Below are positions 50,571 to 58,983 of a DNA stretch of 64,000 bases, one piece after another (positions within the stretch are counted from its first letter, which is position 1; the number at the start of each line of letters is the position of its first letter). This DNA is from Desulfosporosinus sp. OT. GTDB taxonomy: Bacteria; Bacillota; Desulfitobacteriia; Desulfitobacteriales; Desulfitobacteriaceae. Under the pieces are notes generated by a model. That model worked only from the letters and a program-made list of their open reading frames with translations. It had not been told where the DNA came from and did no database searches. The DNA is taken from assembly GCF_000224515.1 (NCBI RefSeq), contig NZ_AGAF01000120.1, positions 1 to 64,000 on the forward strand. Reading direction: 5' to 3'. Both the position numbers and the translations under genes were made by a program.

Positions 50571-50595
50571 CTTCGCGCATCGTACTCGTGCTCCG

Positions 50596-51144
50596 CTATA
50601 ACAAACTCTCAATGAGTTGCTTCGCTGGACGCGGTATGACGACTTGACGAATGAGTAGTCCCTTATCACTTGCCAAGGCACTCCCAGCTCCGACAGCGGC
50701 TTTTACGGACGCGACTTCGCCTGTGAGAATTGTGTAACTCTTACCGCCGATCCCAAAGGCAAGATGAAGGAGTAAAGGCTCAACATTGCCTGCTTTAACT
50801 GCCTCATCTGCTGCCTCAATCAGGGAAGCTACGCTATAGGTTTCAATGATCCCAAGTGCTTTAATGTCTTTTAAGGTATTCGTGCCACTGATTGCTGGTA
50901 AAATCGAGGGATGGACATTGGGAATCACGAAGTAATCCACTACGGTTTCTGCACCTAAGTCCCTACCAGCATTCACCGATTGTTGAACACTAGACACATC
51001 TCCGCTCACCAAGACAATATATTTTCCGGGGCAAGTGGTTTTCGCCACTAAAATGTTGACGTCTGCAGTTTTGGCCATGATATCCGCGCATTCTATGCCT
51101 TGAGCAATGCTTGTAAACTCAACCAACCCAATTGCATGGATCAT
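50596..51144 (-). CDS. pduT: Trimeric microcompartment shell protein, PduT type
   Basis: 182 residues with two BMC domains in tandem (AIGLVEFTSIAQGIECADIM and ALGIIETYSVASLIEAADEA). Cys38 in KTTCPGKY matches the PduT cysteine that, three-fold, ligates a [4Fe-4S] cluster in the pore. Such shell trimers could carry electrons across the shell. It follows the PduS-type gene with a four-base overlap; in Pdu loci these two proteins are also linked, so they may pass electrons to cobalamin. The gene ends just before the heptamer repeat. Confidence 0.9.
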   Translation of the reverse strand: MIHAIGLVEFTSIAQGIECADIMAKTADVNILVAKTTCPGKYIVLVSGDVSSVQQSVNAGRDLGAETVVDYFVIPNVHPSILPAISGTNTLKDIKALGIIETYSVASLIEAADEAVKAGNVEPLLLHLAFGIGGKSYTILTGEVASVKAAVGAGSALASDKGLLIRQVVIPRPAKQLIESLL

Positions 51145-52481
51145 TTTGCAGCACCACCTTTCCGTAGGGTTATCATTTGGGGCGTGATTTGAACCACTGT
51201 TCCGTTAATACTAGCATGGACCTTAGCACCTAACGATCTTTCCGGTATTTCTCCGATGATTTGGCCTAGCTTTACGACCTCTCCTAGTTTGACCACTGGA
51301 ACAGCCGGTGCTCCGATATGCTGTTGAAGCTTTAGCTTCACTTCGTCCGGTTCATAGATCTCTAAGGATAAAGGTGCCTCCTGGTACCACGGGTGCAATC
51401 TCAAACGTTCCACTAAACGGGACGATGGAATTAAGCGATTCCTGGCCATCGGGTCTTCGTTTCCTAGGTCTCCTTGATAGCTAATGCCCTTGGCACGCAG
51501 CTCTGCTTTCAAGGCGCGATTCACTCTAAGCGGAGAGATTCCCACCGGACAAGCATAGGCTTCACACACACCGCACTCAGAACATGTCAGGGCGCTTGTC
51601 AACATCAACGGATCTCCAATATTTTTGTAATTCATCGCCCGGATGAGTAAATGCGGCGATAATTCGTGACCGATCATGTGTCGAGGACAAAGCTCTGTAC
51701 AAAAGCTACACTGTTCACACACCGTTTTGGCAATGCGCAAAACCGTTTCAAAGGACATACTTTTTCTTTTGATAAGCATGTGATCACTCGGTAAGGCTAT
51801 TAACCCTCCGGTGGTCTTGGTTACCGGGAAGGAAAGGTCGGTAATCAGCGTACCCATCATCGGGCCTCCATTGATATACGTTATATCCTCTTCCTTACCT
51901 CCACCGGCGAGATCGATGACTTCTCGCAGCGAAGTACCAAGCGGGACCGTCACGGTGATTGGATTTTTTACCGCCCCATTGACCGTGAGGGTACGCGTCG
52001 TAACAGGCTCGCCATCAACCGCTTTAGCCACATTGATCAAGGTCTGAACATTATTCACTACTACCCCAATATTTAAAGGAATTCCACCCGGGGGGACGCG
52101 CCGACCAGTAGTTAACCAAATCGTAATGACTTCATCACCCGCCGGATAGATATCCGGCAGGATCGCGATCTGGATTTTATCGGTTAAATAGGGCTCCAAG
52201 GCAGTTAACGAAGCTTTATACTTAGCCTTCAACGCGATAATCCCTTTTTGAGCACCTGTTGCCTCCAGCGCTAATGTTAAACCTTTAACAACTTGCTCTG
52301 GAAAACGTGCTGCCAACTGTTGGTCTGTTTTCAACATTGGCTCACATTCTGCAGCGTTCACCACTACAATCTCTGCCTGCGCGGAAAGCTTGACATGCGT
52401 TGGAAAACCTGCACCGCCTGCACCAACAACCCCAGCCTCCCGAACATTCAGGCTTATATCTTTCGTACTTATATCTTTCAT
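51141..52481 (-). CDS. pduS: PduS-type cobalamin reductase (RnfC-like)
   Basis: About 446 residues. RnfC-like N-terminus with GVVGAGGAGFPTHVKL (FMN/NADH-type glycine-rich loop) and AAECEPMLKTDQQL, an SLBB segment, two [4Fe-4S] motifs (CEQCSFCTELCP and CSECGVCEAYACP) and a C-terminal barrel-sandwich part. PduS reduces cob(III)alamin to cob(I)alamin for the adenosyltransferase. In this operon the EutT-like domain at 53676-55016 would be its partner. ATG at 52479-52481 behind TAGGTG; the longer frame has no site. It overlaps eutN slightly only if the longer start is used. Confidence 0.9.
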   Translation of the reverse strand: MKDISTKDISLNVREAGVVGAGGAGFPTHVKLSAQAEIVVVNAAECEPMLKTDQQLAARFPEQVVKGLTLALEATGAQKGIIALKAKYKASLTALEPYLTDKIQIAILPDIYPAGDEVITIWLTTGRRVPPGGIPLNIGVVVNNVQTLINVAKAVDGEPVTTRTLTVNGAVKNPITVTVPLGTSLREVIDLAGGGKEEDITYINGGPMMGTLITDLSFPVTKTTGGLIALPSDHMLIKRKSMSFETVLRIAKTVCEQCSFCTELCPRHMIGHELSPHLLIRAMNYKNIGDPLMLTSALTCSECGVCEAYACPVGISPLRVNRALKAELRAKGISYQGDLGNEDPMARNRLIPSSRLVERLRLHPWYQEAPLSLEIYEPDEVKLKLQQHIGAPAVPVVKLGEVVKLGQIIGEIPERSLGAKVHASINGTVVQITPQMITLRKGGAAK

Positions 52482-52497
52482 TCTTTCACCTACTAGC

Positions 52498-52791
52498 TTA
52501 CGCTTCAAAGGTTTCTTTGTCGATAATGCCTACGATTATGGCATCTATAGGTATGTTATTATTCGCCAAACCCTGTCTAGCAGAAGAACCGCTGGCGATC
52601 ATAACAATCTCATCTTCTCCAGCTCCGATCTGGTCCGCAGCGATGAGAGAATTTCCAAGCTCCGTTAGCCTTGCTGTCCCATCTGCATCATAGGAGAGGG
52701 TTACTGGTTGGACGACAAGAAACTTCAGACCACGCAAGGATTCTTCTTTTCGCGTTGACCACACATTTCCAATGACGCGAGCCAAAATCAT
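52498..52791 (-). CDS. eutN: Pentameric microcompartment vertex protein
   Basis: 97 residues of the EutN/CcmL family: starts MILARVIGNVWSTRKEESLR, with KFLVVQPV and GAGEDEIVMIASGSSAR. Five copies cap the shell vertices. The start overlaps the stop of the flavoprotein-like gene by four bases. Length and motifs are complete. Confidence 0.94.
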   Translation of the reverse strand: MILARVIGNVWSTRKEESLRGLKFLVVQPVTLSYDADGTARLTELGNSLIAADQIGAGEDEIVMIASGSSARQGLANNNIPIDAIIVGIIDKETFEA

Positions 52792-53672
52792 TGTCTTCCT
52801 CCCTCCATCTCCTGACGCAATTCGATGCGACGCATCTTCAAAGTATCTCGGGCCAACGGAGAAATGACCGTTAATCGTTTCACCAAAACGATTGATTCTT
52901 CTGGAAAACCATAAGCATCTTTATCCGCTAAATACTTCTTTGCATAGCGAATCGGTTCCCGTGAAGGTACCTCCTGCTCCAGGGGCATTGATCCCGAGTC
53001 ATAATGGCCTGTTTGACAGGATTGATCGCGTTTCGAAACGCCAGGCTCCTCAACAGAAACGACTTTCCCTTTGCCCGTAACCAGTCTTTGCTCGACCAAA
53101 GACGCTCTGTCCTGGCCCTGGTCCTTAATCATGGTGCACTCATCTCCTAAAGTTGAATACACCATGACACCGTAGGACTGTACCTTCTGAATATATCCTT
53201 CATAGAGTTCAAAGTACGCTGGGGGCGTCTGCAGGGTCAATCCGAGGTACTCGGTCACTAACTCAATGGATTTGCCTTGAGTCAGTCCACGCCCGATCAT
53301 CTCACTAATAGGGTTATCTCGTAAACCTAAGGCGGCTTTAGCAAGGGTATTTAGAGAACACGCCGGGATTATGATTCTTTGCCAATTATCTTTGGCATAA
53401 GCATCCTGAGGTGTAATCCAGTTCATCCCCTCGGGTAATTCAGGGTTGAACTTAAAAACGCTTTCACTGGGTAAAATGTTCAGCGTGCATTCCGCTCCAA
53501 AGCGTTTCTTTACCGTCTTTAAGACCCGTTCGAAATCCGGGACAAAGTTCAATAGAACTAACCCCTCCGGCTTAACCGCCATTGTTTCTTCGTCAGTTCC
53601 TTGCATTAGGCTTTGAAAGGCAGGTTCGGATAGGATACGGCGCACGATTTGGTTGATAAGTTCTTCATTCAT
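52788..53672 (-). CDS. Microcompartment-associated flavoprotein-like protein
   Basis: 294 residues. The N-terminus (NEELINQIVRRILSEPAFQ) is an amphipathic helix like those that target cargo into microcompartments. The middle part (IIIPACSLNTLAKAALGLRD, then NPISEMIGRGLTQGK) resembles HFCD-type flavoproteins in which ACS/PACS and the following Asn bind FMN. The C-terminal part (after about residue 200) is polar and less conserved. Proteins like this occur in other BMC loci without a proven role; FMN-dependent redox support of PduS or cobalamin reduction is a guess. It lies between the eutT-pduL fusion and eutN. Confidence 0.65.
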   Translation of the reverse strand: MNEELINQIVRRILSEPAFQSLMQGTDEETMAVKPEGLVLLNFVPDFERVLKTVKKRFGAECTLNILPSESVFKFNPELPEGMNWITPQDAYAKDNWQRIIIPACSLNTLAKAALGLRDNPISEMIGRGLTQGKSIELVTEYLGLTLQTPPAYFELYEGYIQKVQSYGVMVYSTLGDECTMIKDQGQDRASLVEQRLVTGKGKVVSVEEPGVSKRDQSCQTGHYDSGSMPLEQEVPSREPIRYAKKYLADKDAYGFPEESIVLVKRLTVISPLARDTLKMRRIELRQEMEGGRQ

Positions 53673-53675
53673 GGC

Positions 53676-55016
53676 TTATACCCCCATGAGCAGACCCTGG
53701 CTCTGTGGCTCAAGAAATGCTGCATTAGCCTCATCCACATCTAAGTGCATCTCCTTACGGAAATGTTCACTGACTCGTATTAAAACGTCTTCAAAAATCA
53801 TTGGGCGTTTGCTTTGGACTTTAACTCGAACCCGTTCCCCATCCTTCAAGGACCATTGCTGGGCATCATCGCTGTGTAAGTGAATATGCCGACTGGCGAC
53901 CATCACACCAGACTCCAGTTCAACGTTCCCTAATGGCCCGACAATTTGAAGACCGGGAGTTCCATCATGTTGCCCTGAATCTCGAATAACGGGCTTTATC
54001 CCCAACTTATAACAATCTGTGACACTAATTTCTGCTTGTGTGCTTTTTCTTACGGGCCCCAACACACGTACCTTTTCCAGGCATCCTTTAGGGCCAACCA
54101 AGGTGACCGTTTCTTTGGCTGCAAACTGACCCGGTTGGGAGAGCTCTTTTTGTAAGGCTAAGGCATAGTTATCTCCGAACAGGATGTATAAATCGTCTTT
54201 TGAGAGATGTATATGACGATTCGAGGTTCCAATGGGAACTCTTTTCTCCAGTTGAAGCCTACCTCGAACTTCACAGGCTAAAATATATAAGGCACTAGAC
54301 AGCCGATTTAAAGCCTGGATCAGGTCAGTACGACTGCATACCCCCAAATCATCGGTGAATGCCCGGTTGGCGTAGAGTTCAACTTCTCGTGACTTCGCTC
54401 TCAAATGATGGAGCTTAGACACCACTTTCCCATGGGTATAACTTAACGGTGTGTGTTCCACTCCAAAATACTTCTTGGGATTATGAGACCGTTCCCGTAG
54501 TTCCTCTGGTTTCAGTCCAATGAGGGTTGCCCATTGAAACGGTTCGTCTTTGACTTCACTGACCATGAGTTGTCGGGCGAAGGATGAGATTTCCTCTAAT
54601 TTAAGAGTTAACCCCTCTTCGCCCTCTTGGGCAAAGAAACCTTGGGCCTCGACCAATTCACACTGAAACAAATCGAGTTGTCCTCGATAGGCAATCACCG
54701 GGTGTGTTTTGGTAACCAAGGCTCCAATGCGCAGATGAGTCATGTGTTCCGGTTTAACGACCGAGGAATTTTGACTTTGACAAGGGGCATTTAGCTTTTC
54801 TTCGAAGGATTTTTGCTGAACGGCCGTTTGCTGTGCATTGGAAATTGTCCTTTGGTGACTAGTGAGAATCCTGTTTCCTTCAATTCGGACATCGATTCCC
54901 TTGGACCGGATAAAGTCCCACGCAGAAGGCGTTATCACGCTCCCTTGCGGTAACGTGATAATTCTATCCTTGGTTTTGTGCCAATTGGCTCTTAATTCAT
55001 ACTCCGTGACGATCAA
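53676..55016 (-). CDS. Fused cobalamin adenosyltransferase (EutT) and phosphotransacylase (PduL)
   Basis: 446 residues in one frame. Residues 1 to about 255 match EutT: ITPSAWDFIRSKG near the start, IGLKPEELRERSHNPKKYFG, LSYTHGKVVSKLHHLRAKSR and DLIQALNRLSSALYIL. This part makes adenosylcobalamin from ATP and cob(I)alamin. The HX11CCX2C metal motif of Salmonella EutT is absent (a single Cys79). Residues about 258-446 are a full PduL: VPIGTSNRHIHLSKDDL, SVTDCYKLGI, VMVASRHIHLHSDDA and EMHLDVDEANAA, with both HxH zinc sites. PduL turns acetyl-CoA into acetyl phosphate. The two are normally separate genes. Downstream of BMC-H 55141-55452. Confidence 0.88.
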   Translation of the reverse strand: MIVTEYELRANWHKTKDRIITLPQGSVITPSAWDFIRSKGIDVRIEGNRILTSHQRTISNAQQTAVQQKSFEEKLNAPCQSQNSSVVKPEHMTHLRIGALVTKTHPVIAYRGQLDLFQCELVEAQGFFAQEGEEGLTLKLEEISSFARQLMVSEVKDEPFQWATLIGLKPEELRERSHNPKKYFGVEHTPLSYTHGKVVSKLHHLRAKSREVELYANRAFTDDLGVCSRTDLIQALNRLSSALYILACEVRGRLQLEKRVPIGTSNRHIHLSKDDLYILFGDNYALALQKELSQPGQFAAKETVTLVGPKGCLEKVRVLGPVRKSTQAEISVTDCYKLGIKPVIRDSGQHDGTPGLQIVGPLGNVELESGVMVASRHIHLHSDDAQQWSLKDGERVRVKVQSKRPMIFEDVLIRVSEHFRKEMHLDVDEANAAFLEPQSQGLLMGV

Positions 55017-55058
55017 GTCCTCACCTCATTACAGAAGTCAGAGGTCAGATGCCAGAGG

Positions 55059-55076
55059 TCAGATATCGATATCTGA
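55059..55076. repeat. Perfect 18-bp palindrome
   Basis: TCAGATATCGATATCTGA lies in the 55017-55140 gap between the BMC-H gene and the eutT-pduL fusion, next to short direct repeats (AGAGGTCAGAT). It could be an operator or a simple repeat artefact. Confidence 0.4.
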
Positions 55077-55140
55077 TTTGACCTATGGTGGAGTTGAGTC
55101 TCCACTGAAGCTCCGATCTTTTCTTTAGTAAAATTTCAGA

Positions 55141-55452
55141 TTATTTTTCACCGTAGCTTTTATTATCGGCAACCGGCAAAATGTATTCGACGTCCTTATG
55201 CGGGCGCGGAATAACATGCACACTGAGAAGCTCGCCCACCCGCTGAGCGGCTGCCGCTCCGGCATCCACTGCTGCTTTTACTGCACCGACATCTCCACGA
55301 ACCATTACTGAAATCAGTCCTCCTGAGACATGCTCTTTTCCGCAAAGCGTCACGTTGGCCGCTTTTAACATTTGATCCGCAGCTTCGATCGCCGGGATTA
55401 AGCCCTTGGTTTCTATCATTCCGAGTGCGATTACACTTCGATCTTGTGCCAT
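55141..55452 (-). CDS. Hexameric microcompartment shell protein (BMC-H)
   Basis: 103 residues of the single-domain BMC family (EutM/PduA/PduJ type): [20 protein letters not shown], a pore loop [20 protein letters not shown] and [14 protein letters not shown]. Six copies form a shell facet tile. ATG behind GAGGAGGG. It is one of two BMC-H genes in the locus (the other at 57725-58060); the pore residues differ (HVSGG here, KVGGA there), so the two may pass different small molecules. Confidence 0.93.
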   Translation of the reverse strand: MAQDRSVIALGMIETKGLIPAIEAADQMLKAANVTLCGKEHVSGGLISVMVRGDVGAVKAAVDAGAAAAQRVGELLSVHVIPRPHKDVEYILPVADNKSYGEK

Positions 55453-55513
55453 CTTGTTCCCTCCTCAATTCGATGCGCATGCTCGTTGCGCAATCTTGAT
55501 CTATTTTTTTACG

Positions 55514-57004
55514 TTAGCACTTGATACTGTTTAAATGCTGCATGACTTGTTTGATAATTTCTTGGACCAACTGGGCATCGACTTGTGAAGTTTGGCTCAG
55601 AGCTACTTGAGCTGTCCCATCAACCTTCATCGACTCCACCGGTTTGCGTTCGGGTATCCGTTGATGCCAGGCGACCCTTTTAATGTTGAGCAAGTGGAGT
55701 GGGGTAACATTTTCTGAAACACTCGATCCTGCCCAAGTTCCACACCCTAAGGTAAAGGACGGAGACAAACCCGTTGTCGCCCCAACTCCTCCCATAGCTG
55801 CGGGAGTGTTCACCAGCAACCGATTAATAGGTTTTTTTAACGCGAATTCCCGGATAATCTCTTCGTTATTACAGTGAATCGCTAAACTATGACCAATTCC
55901 GCCAGCCTCTAAAAGTTGAAGGCAACGCTCACATCCGACATGCCAATCCGCAACTCGATAAAAGCCTAGAACAGTCGTGAGTTTCTCATACGATAAGGGC
56001 CATTGCGACCCAACACCTGACAGGGGAGCAGCCAAACATTTCGTTTGATCTGGAATAGAAATTCCCGCCAGCTGGGCAATAAATTTCGGGTCCTTACCCA
56101 CTACTTTGGGGTTAACCCCTCCATTTGGTAATATAACAACCTTAGAAACTTTTTGGACCTCTTCGGGATTAAGAAAATGCGCTCCATTCCGCTTGAGATG
56201 CGTTATAAGTTCATCGGCAATGCACTCTTCCGCCACGATAGCTTGTTCCGAAGCACAAATCGTTCCATTATCAAAGGTCTTGCCCATCACGATGTATTCG
56301 GCAGCCTTGGGCAGGTCTGCACTCCGTTCGACAAAGGCTGGTACATTTCCCGGTCCAACTCCCAGAGCTGGCTTTCCACTACTGTAAGCTGCTTTAACTA
56401 AGGCACTTCCGCCCGTCGCCAAGATCAAGGCCACACTTGGATGTTTCATTAGTTCCGTTGTTGCACCCATCGAAATATTCATGATACAGCCTATAACACC
56501 TTCTGGTGCTCCTGCCGCGACAGCGGCCTGATGCATAAGTTTAGCCGCTTCATTCGTACAGCGAACGGCCGAAGGATGTGGCGAAAACACAATCGCATTG
56601 CGAGATTTCAAAGCAATCATCGCTTTGTAAATCACCGTTGACGTGGGATTCGTAGTGGGTATAATACCCGCGATCACGCCTACGGGCTCTGCTATTTCCC
56701 AAATTTTTTGTTTGTTGTCCTCGCGGATAATCCCGACAGTTTTCATGTCTTTAATCGACTCATAAAGCGTCCGAGATGCAAAATAGTTCTTAAAACATTT
56801 GTCGTTGTAATTTCCCATCCCTGTTTCTGAAACGGCCATCATGGCTAACCTCGCTGCATTCGCTTCCCCAGCCTCGCGCATCACGTCTATAATATGATCC
56901 ACTTGTTCCTGCGTGAAGTTCATAAGGGCTTCTTGGGCTTTGCGGGCAGCTCGAATTAAATTTCTTGCTTCTTGTAAGGAGCATAAATCACGATCAAGTT
57001 CCAT
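55514..57004 (-). CDS. eutE: Acetaldehyde dehydrogenase (CoA-acylating)
   Basis: 496 residues of the aldehyde-dehydrogenase superfamily, EutE/PduP type, which oxidises acetaldehyde to acetyl-CoA with NAD inside the compartment. The catalytic Cys250 lies in TFDNGTICASEQAIV, and the nucleotide loop ATGGSALVKAAYSSG and PALGVGPGNVPAFVE are present. The N-terminus has no targeting helix, but the last 20 residues (DAQLVQEIIKQVMQHLNS) form one after a polar linker, so cargo targeting appears C-terminal. ATG behind GGGGAGG. Next to eutL and the second BMC-H gene. Confidence 0.93.
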   Translation of the reverse strand: MELDRDLCSLQEARNLIRAARKAQEALMNFTQEQVDHIIDVMREAGEANAARLAMMAVSETGMGNYNDKCFKNYFASRTLYESIKDMKTVGIIREDNKQKIWEIAEPVGVIAGIIPTTNPTSTVIYKAMIALKSRNAIVFSPHPSAVRCTNEAAKLMHQAAVAAGAPEGVIGCIMNISMGATTELMKHPSVALILATGGSALVKAAYSSGKPALGVGPGNVPAFVERSADLPKAAEYIVMGKTFDNGTICASEQAIVAEECIADELITHLKRNGAHFLNPEEVQKVSKVVILPNGGVNPKVVGKDPKFIAQLAGISIPDQTKCLAAPLSGVGSQWPLSYEKLTTVLGFYRVADWHVGCERCLQLLEAGGIGHSLAIHCNNEEIIREFALKKPINRLLVNTPAAMGGVGATTGLSPSFTLGCGTWAGSSVSENVTPLHLLNIKRVAWHQRIPERKPVESMKVDGTAQVALSQTSQVDAQLVQEIIKQVMQHLNSIKC

Positions 57005-57028
57005 TACAAAGCTGCGCCTCCCCTTCTT

Positions 57029-57676
57029 CTAGAATTTAAGACCATTTTCCACAACATCCATCACCGAGCGTTGAAAGGCCTCACAGGCGGACTTACACGC
57101 GCTTTGCGATCCAGTTAACAAGCCGCCACCAAAGTTAGTTTCCGTCGGTGGTCCATAGAACGCTTGCATGGTGACTTCTGCAGCTTTTAGAGCTGCGTCC
57201 ATTCCGTACATAGCCTCAATTGGCGGGGCAATCAGATAAGCTAGAGGTTGACCTTCCTCAATTCCTGCAATCTTGGAAAGGTAACTCCCCGTCCGAGAAA
57301 CCGTGTGCGGAAACCAAGCTGTTTTACCCCCATCACACGTATAGAAAAAACAATCATTTTCTAAATGGTCGATACATGCGTCAATACCTGAACGCACTTC
57401 TGCAGGGCTCGGGCCGGCTAAAATTCCGATAATTTCTCCCGATAACGGGCCTGATGCACGGGCCGCGCCGCAATAGAAACTTTTCGCATAGACGACGTCA
57501 ACCTCAGCTTTTTTGGTTGCTTCATCTAAAGCAACGTAGGTGCAGTCATCAATGTCTGCTGTGATCATGCCAATGGAACGCTGATAACCCGTTAGTCCCA
57601 ACTTTTCAGCCAAATCCGGAGCGACATTGGCAATTAACCTAACCGCTAAAACCTTAGGTTTAATAGGCTCAATCAT
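57029..57676 (-). CDS. eutL: Trimeric microcompartment shell protein EutL
   Basis: 215 residues, two circularly permuted BMC domains: VLAVRLIANVAPDLAEKLGL, TADIDDCTYVALDEATKKAE, AKSFYCGAARASGPLSGEII and GVLTGSQSACKSACEAF-type C-terminus (GLLTGSQSACKSACEAFQRS). EutL trimers have a gated pore that binds ethanolamine. ATG behind GGGAGG. Length is close to the family norm. Confidence 0.93.
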   Translation of the reverse strand: MIEPIKPKVLAVRLIANVAPDLAEKLGLTGYQRSIGMITADIDDCTYVALDEATKKAEVDVVYAKSFYCGAARASGPLSGEIIGILAGPSPAEVRSGIDACIDHLENDCFFYTCDGGKTAWFPHTVSRTGSYLSKIAGIEEGQPLAYLIAPPIEAMYGMDAALKAAEVTMQAFYGPPTETNFGGGLLTGSQSACKSACEAFQRSVMDVVENGLKF

Positions 57677-57724
57677 GGTAACCCTCCCTTTTAACGACGG
57701 AAGCTTTCGCTTATCCCCGACGGA

Positions 57725-58060
57725 TTATTTCGTGGTCTCAACACTTTTTGTTTTAGGCTTCTCTTCAAAGACAGGTAACTTTGGTAAAATCGCCTCAAGT
57801 TCTGGATGTGGACGAGGAATCACATGACAACTAACGAGTTCTCCAACCCGTTCAGCCGCCGATGCTCCGGCATCTACTGCTGCCTTTACTGCTCCAACAT
57901 CTCCACGTACCATGACAGTCACTAACGCGCCTCCAACCTTTACCTTACCAATTAAGGTCACATTAGCGGCTTTAACCATGGCATCTGCCGCCTCTATCGC
58001 CCCGACGATTCCCCGGGTTTCAACCATTCCTAAGGCAACGAGATCTTCTCTTGTAGCCAT
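57725..58060 (-). CDS. eutM: Hexameric microcompartment shell protein EutM-like (BMC-H)
   Basis: 111 residues: [20 protein letters not shown], pore loop [20 protein letters not shown] and [16 protein letters not shown]. The C-terminus adds a Lys/Thr-rich extension ([14 protein letters not shown]) beyond the usual length. ATG at 58058-58060 behind AAAGGAG is chosen; six codons upstream are not needed. It lies directly after eutC, as eutM usually lies close to the lyase genes. Confidence 0.92.
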   Translation of the reverse strand: MATREDLVALGMVETRGIVGAIEAADAMVKAANVTLIGKVKVGGALVTVMVRGDVGAVKAAVDAGASAAERVGELVSCHVIPRPHPELEAILPKLPVFEEKPKTKSVETTK

Positions 58061-58096
58061 TATGTTATCTCCTTTCACTCACTCTATTTAGCCCTT

Positions 58097-58969
58097 CTAC
58101 TCTAGCTTCACACCCGACGCCTTCACATCAAGAATCTTTTTGATCAAACTCGCGAGATGAGCTCCAGCTTCCGCAGCGGGAGTCCCACCTTTATGAATAT
58201 TGCTGATCACAGTCCGCTCGCTTTCAACCATACCTTGCCTCGGATTATATCCCATATAGGCACTCATGCTTTCAGCGGTTCCGAGACCCGGTCGCTCTCC
58301 GATGAGAATCACAGCAACTTCCGGTTTCAGTTCCTCACCGATCGTATCCATCACGGCAACCCGACCACCCCGAACGAAAATAGTCGTTCCTAGTTTCACA
58401 CCCATGCCCTCGAGGCCCTGGGTTAAAGCTGGGAGGAGATTGGGGATGTTGGCTTCAACTGCTTTACTGGAGAGCCCATCAGAAACAATAATTTGAACCA
58501 TGGCACCTTTTTGACACCCTTGACGAAGAATCTCTAAATTTTCGGCATCAAGTTTTCTTCCTAAGTCCGGTCGCGTGAGATATTCATCCTTCGACTGACA
58601 TAGACTTTGGACAGAGACCATGCCATACTTAGCCGGAAAATCTTCCGGAACTTCACCAAGCACGGAGTCTTGTGCTATCGCATGATCTGCGCGAAAACGA
58701 AGTAACGTATCCGTCAGAGGACGGGGGCCGCAGCGCCAAACACCTATCCGAGCAGGTGTTGAGAGCTTCATCTCAGCATATAGCGCACTATTAGCGGGAC
58801 TTGGAACTTGTAAATAGCGCTGCAAGTCGATTTCCGCTAAATCTGTAATCTGACATTCGTCCAAGATCGGTGCGGTTGCCTGAGAGCTGGCAGAAGGTTG
58901 ACTCTTTCCCTTCCCCATATCTTTAAGCATCTGTTCCACGATCAGGCGAACATTGTCTTCTAAGCTCAT
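58097..58969 (-). CDS. eutC: Ethanolamine ammonia-lyase small subunit
   Basis: 290 residues. The N-terminal helix (LEDNVRLIVEQMLKDMG) with a following low-complexity linker is the known targeting segment of EutC. The catalytic part has ARIGVWRCGPRPLTDTLLRF, MVQIIVSDGLSSKAVEANIP and VILIGERPGLGTAESMSAYM, which contact adenosylcobalamin. With EutB it splits ethanolamine into acetaldehyde and ammonia. It begins 14 bases after the eutB stop codon. Confidence 0.95.
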   Translation of the reverse strand: MSLEDNVRLIVEQMLKDMGKGKSQPSASSQATAPILDECQITDLAEIDLQRYLQVPSPANSALYAEMKLSTPARIGVWRCGPRPLTDTLLRFRADHAIAQDSVLGEVPEDFPAKYGMVSVQSLCQSKDEYLTRPDLGRKLDAENLEILRQGCQKGAMVQIIVSDGLSSKAVEANIPNLLPALTQGLEGMGVKLGTTIFVRGGRVAVMDTIGEELKPEVAVILIGERPGLGTAESMSAYMGYNPRQGMVESERTVISNIHKGGTPAAEAGAHLASLIKKILDVKASGVKLE

Positions 58970-58983
58970 TTTCTTATTCCCCC

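Noticed and set aside
53653..53883. Frames antisense to eutT-pduL and other eut genes
   Set aside because: All are opposite-strand shadows with no ribosome sites.
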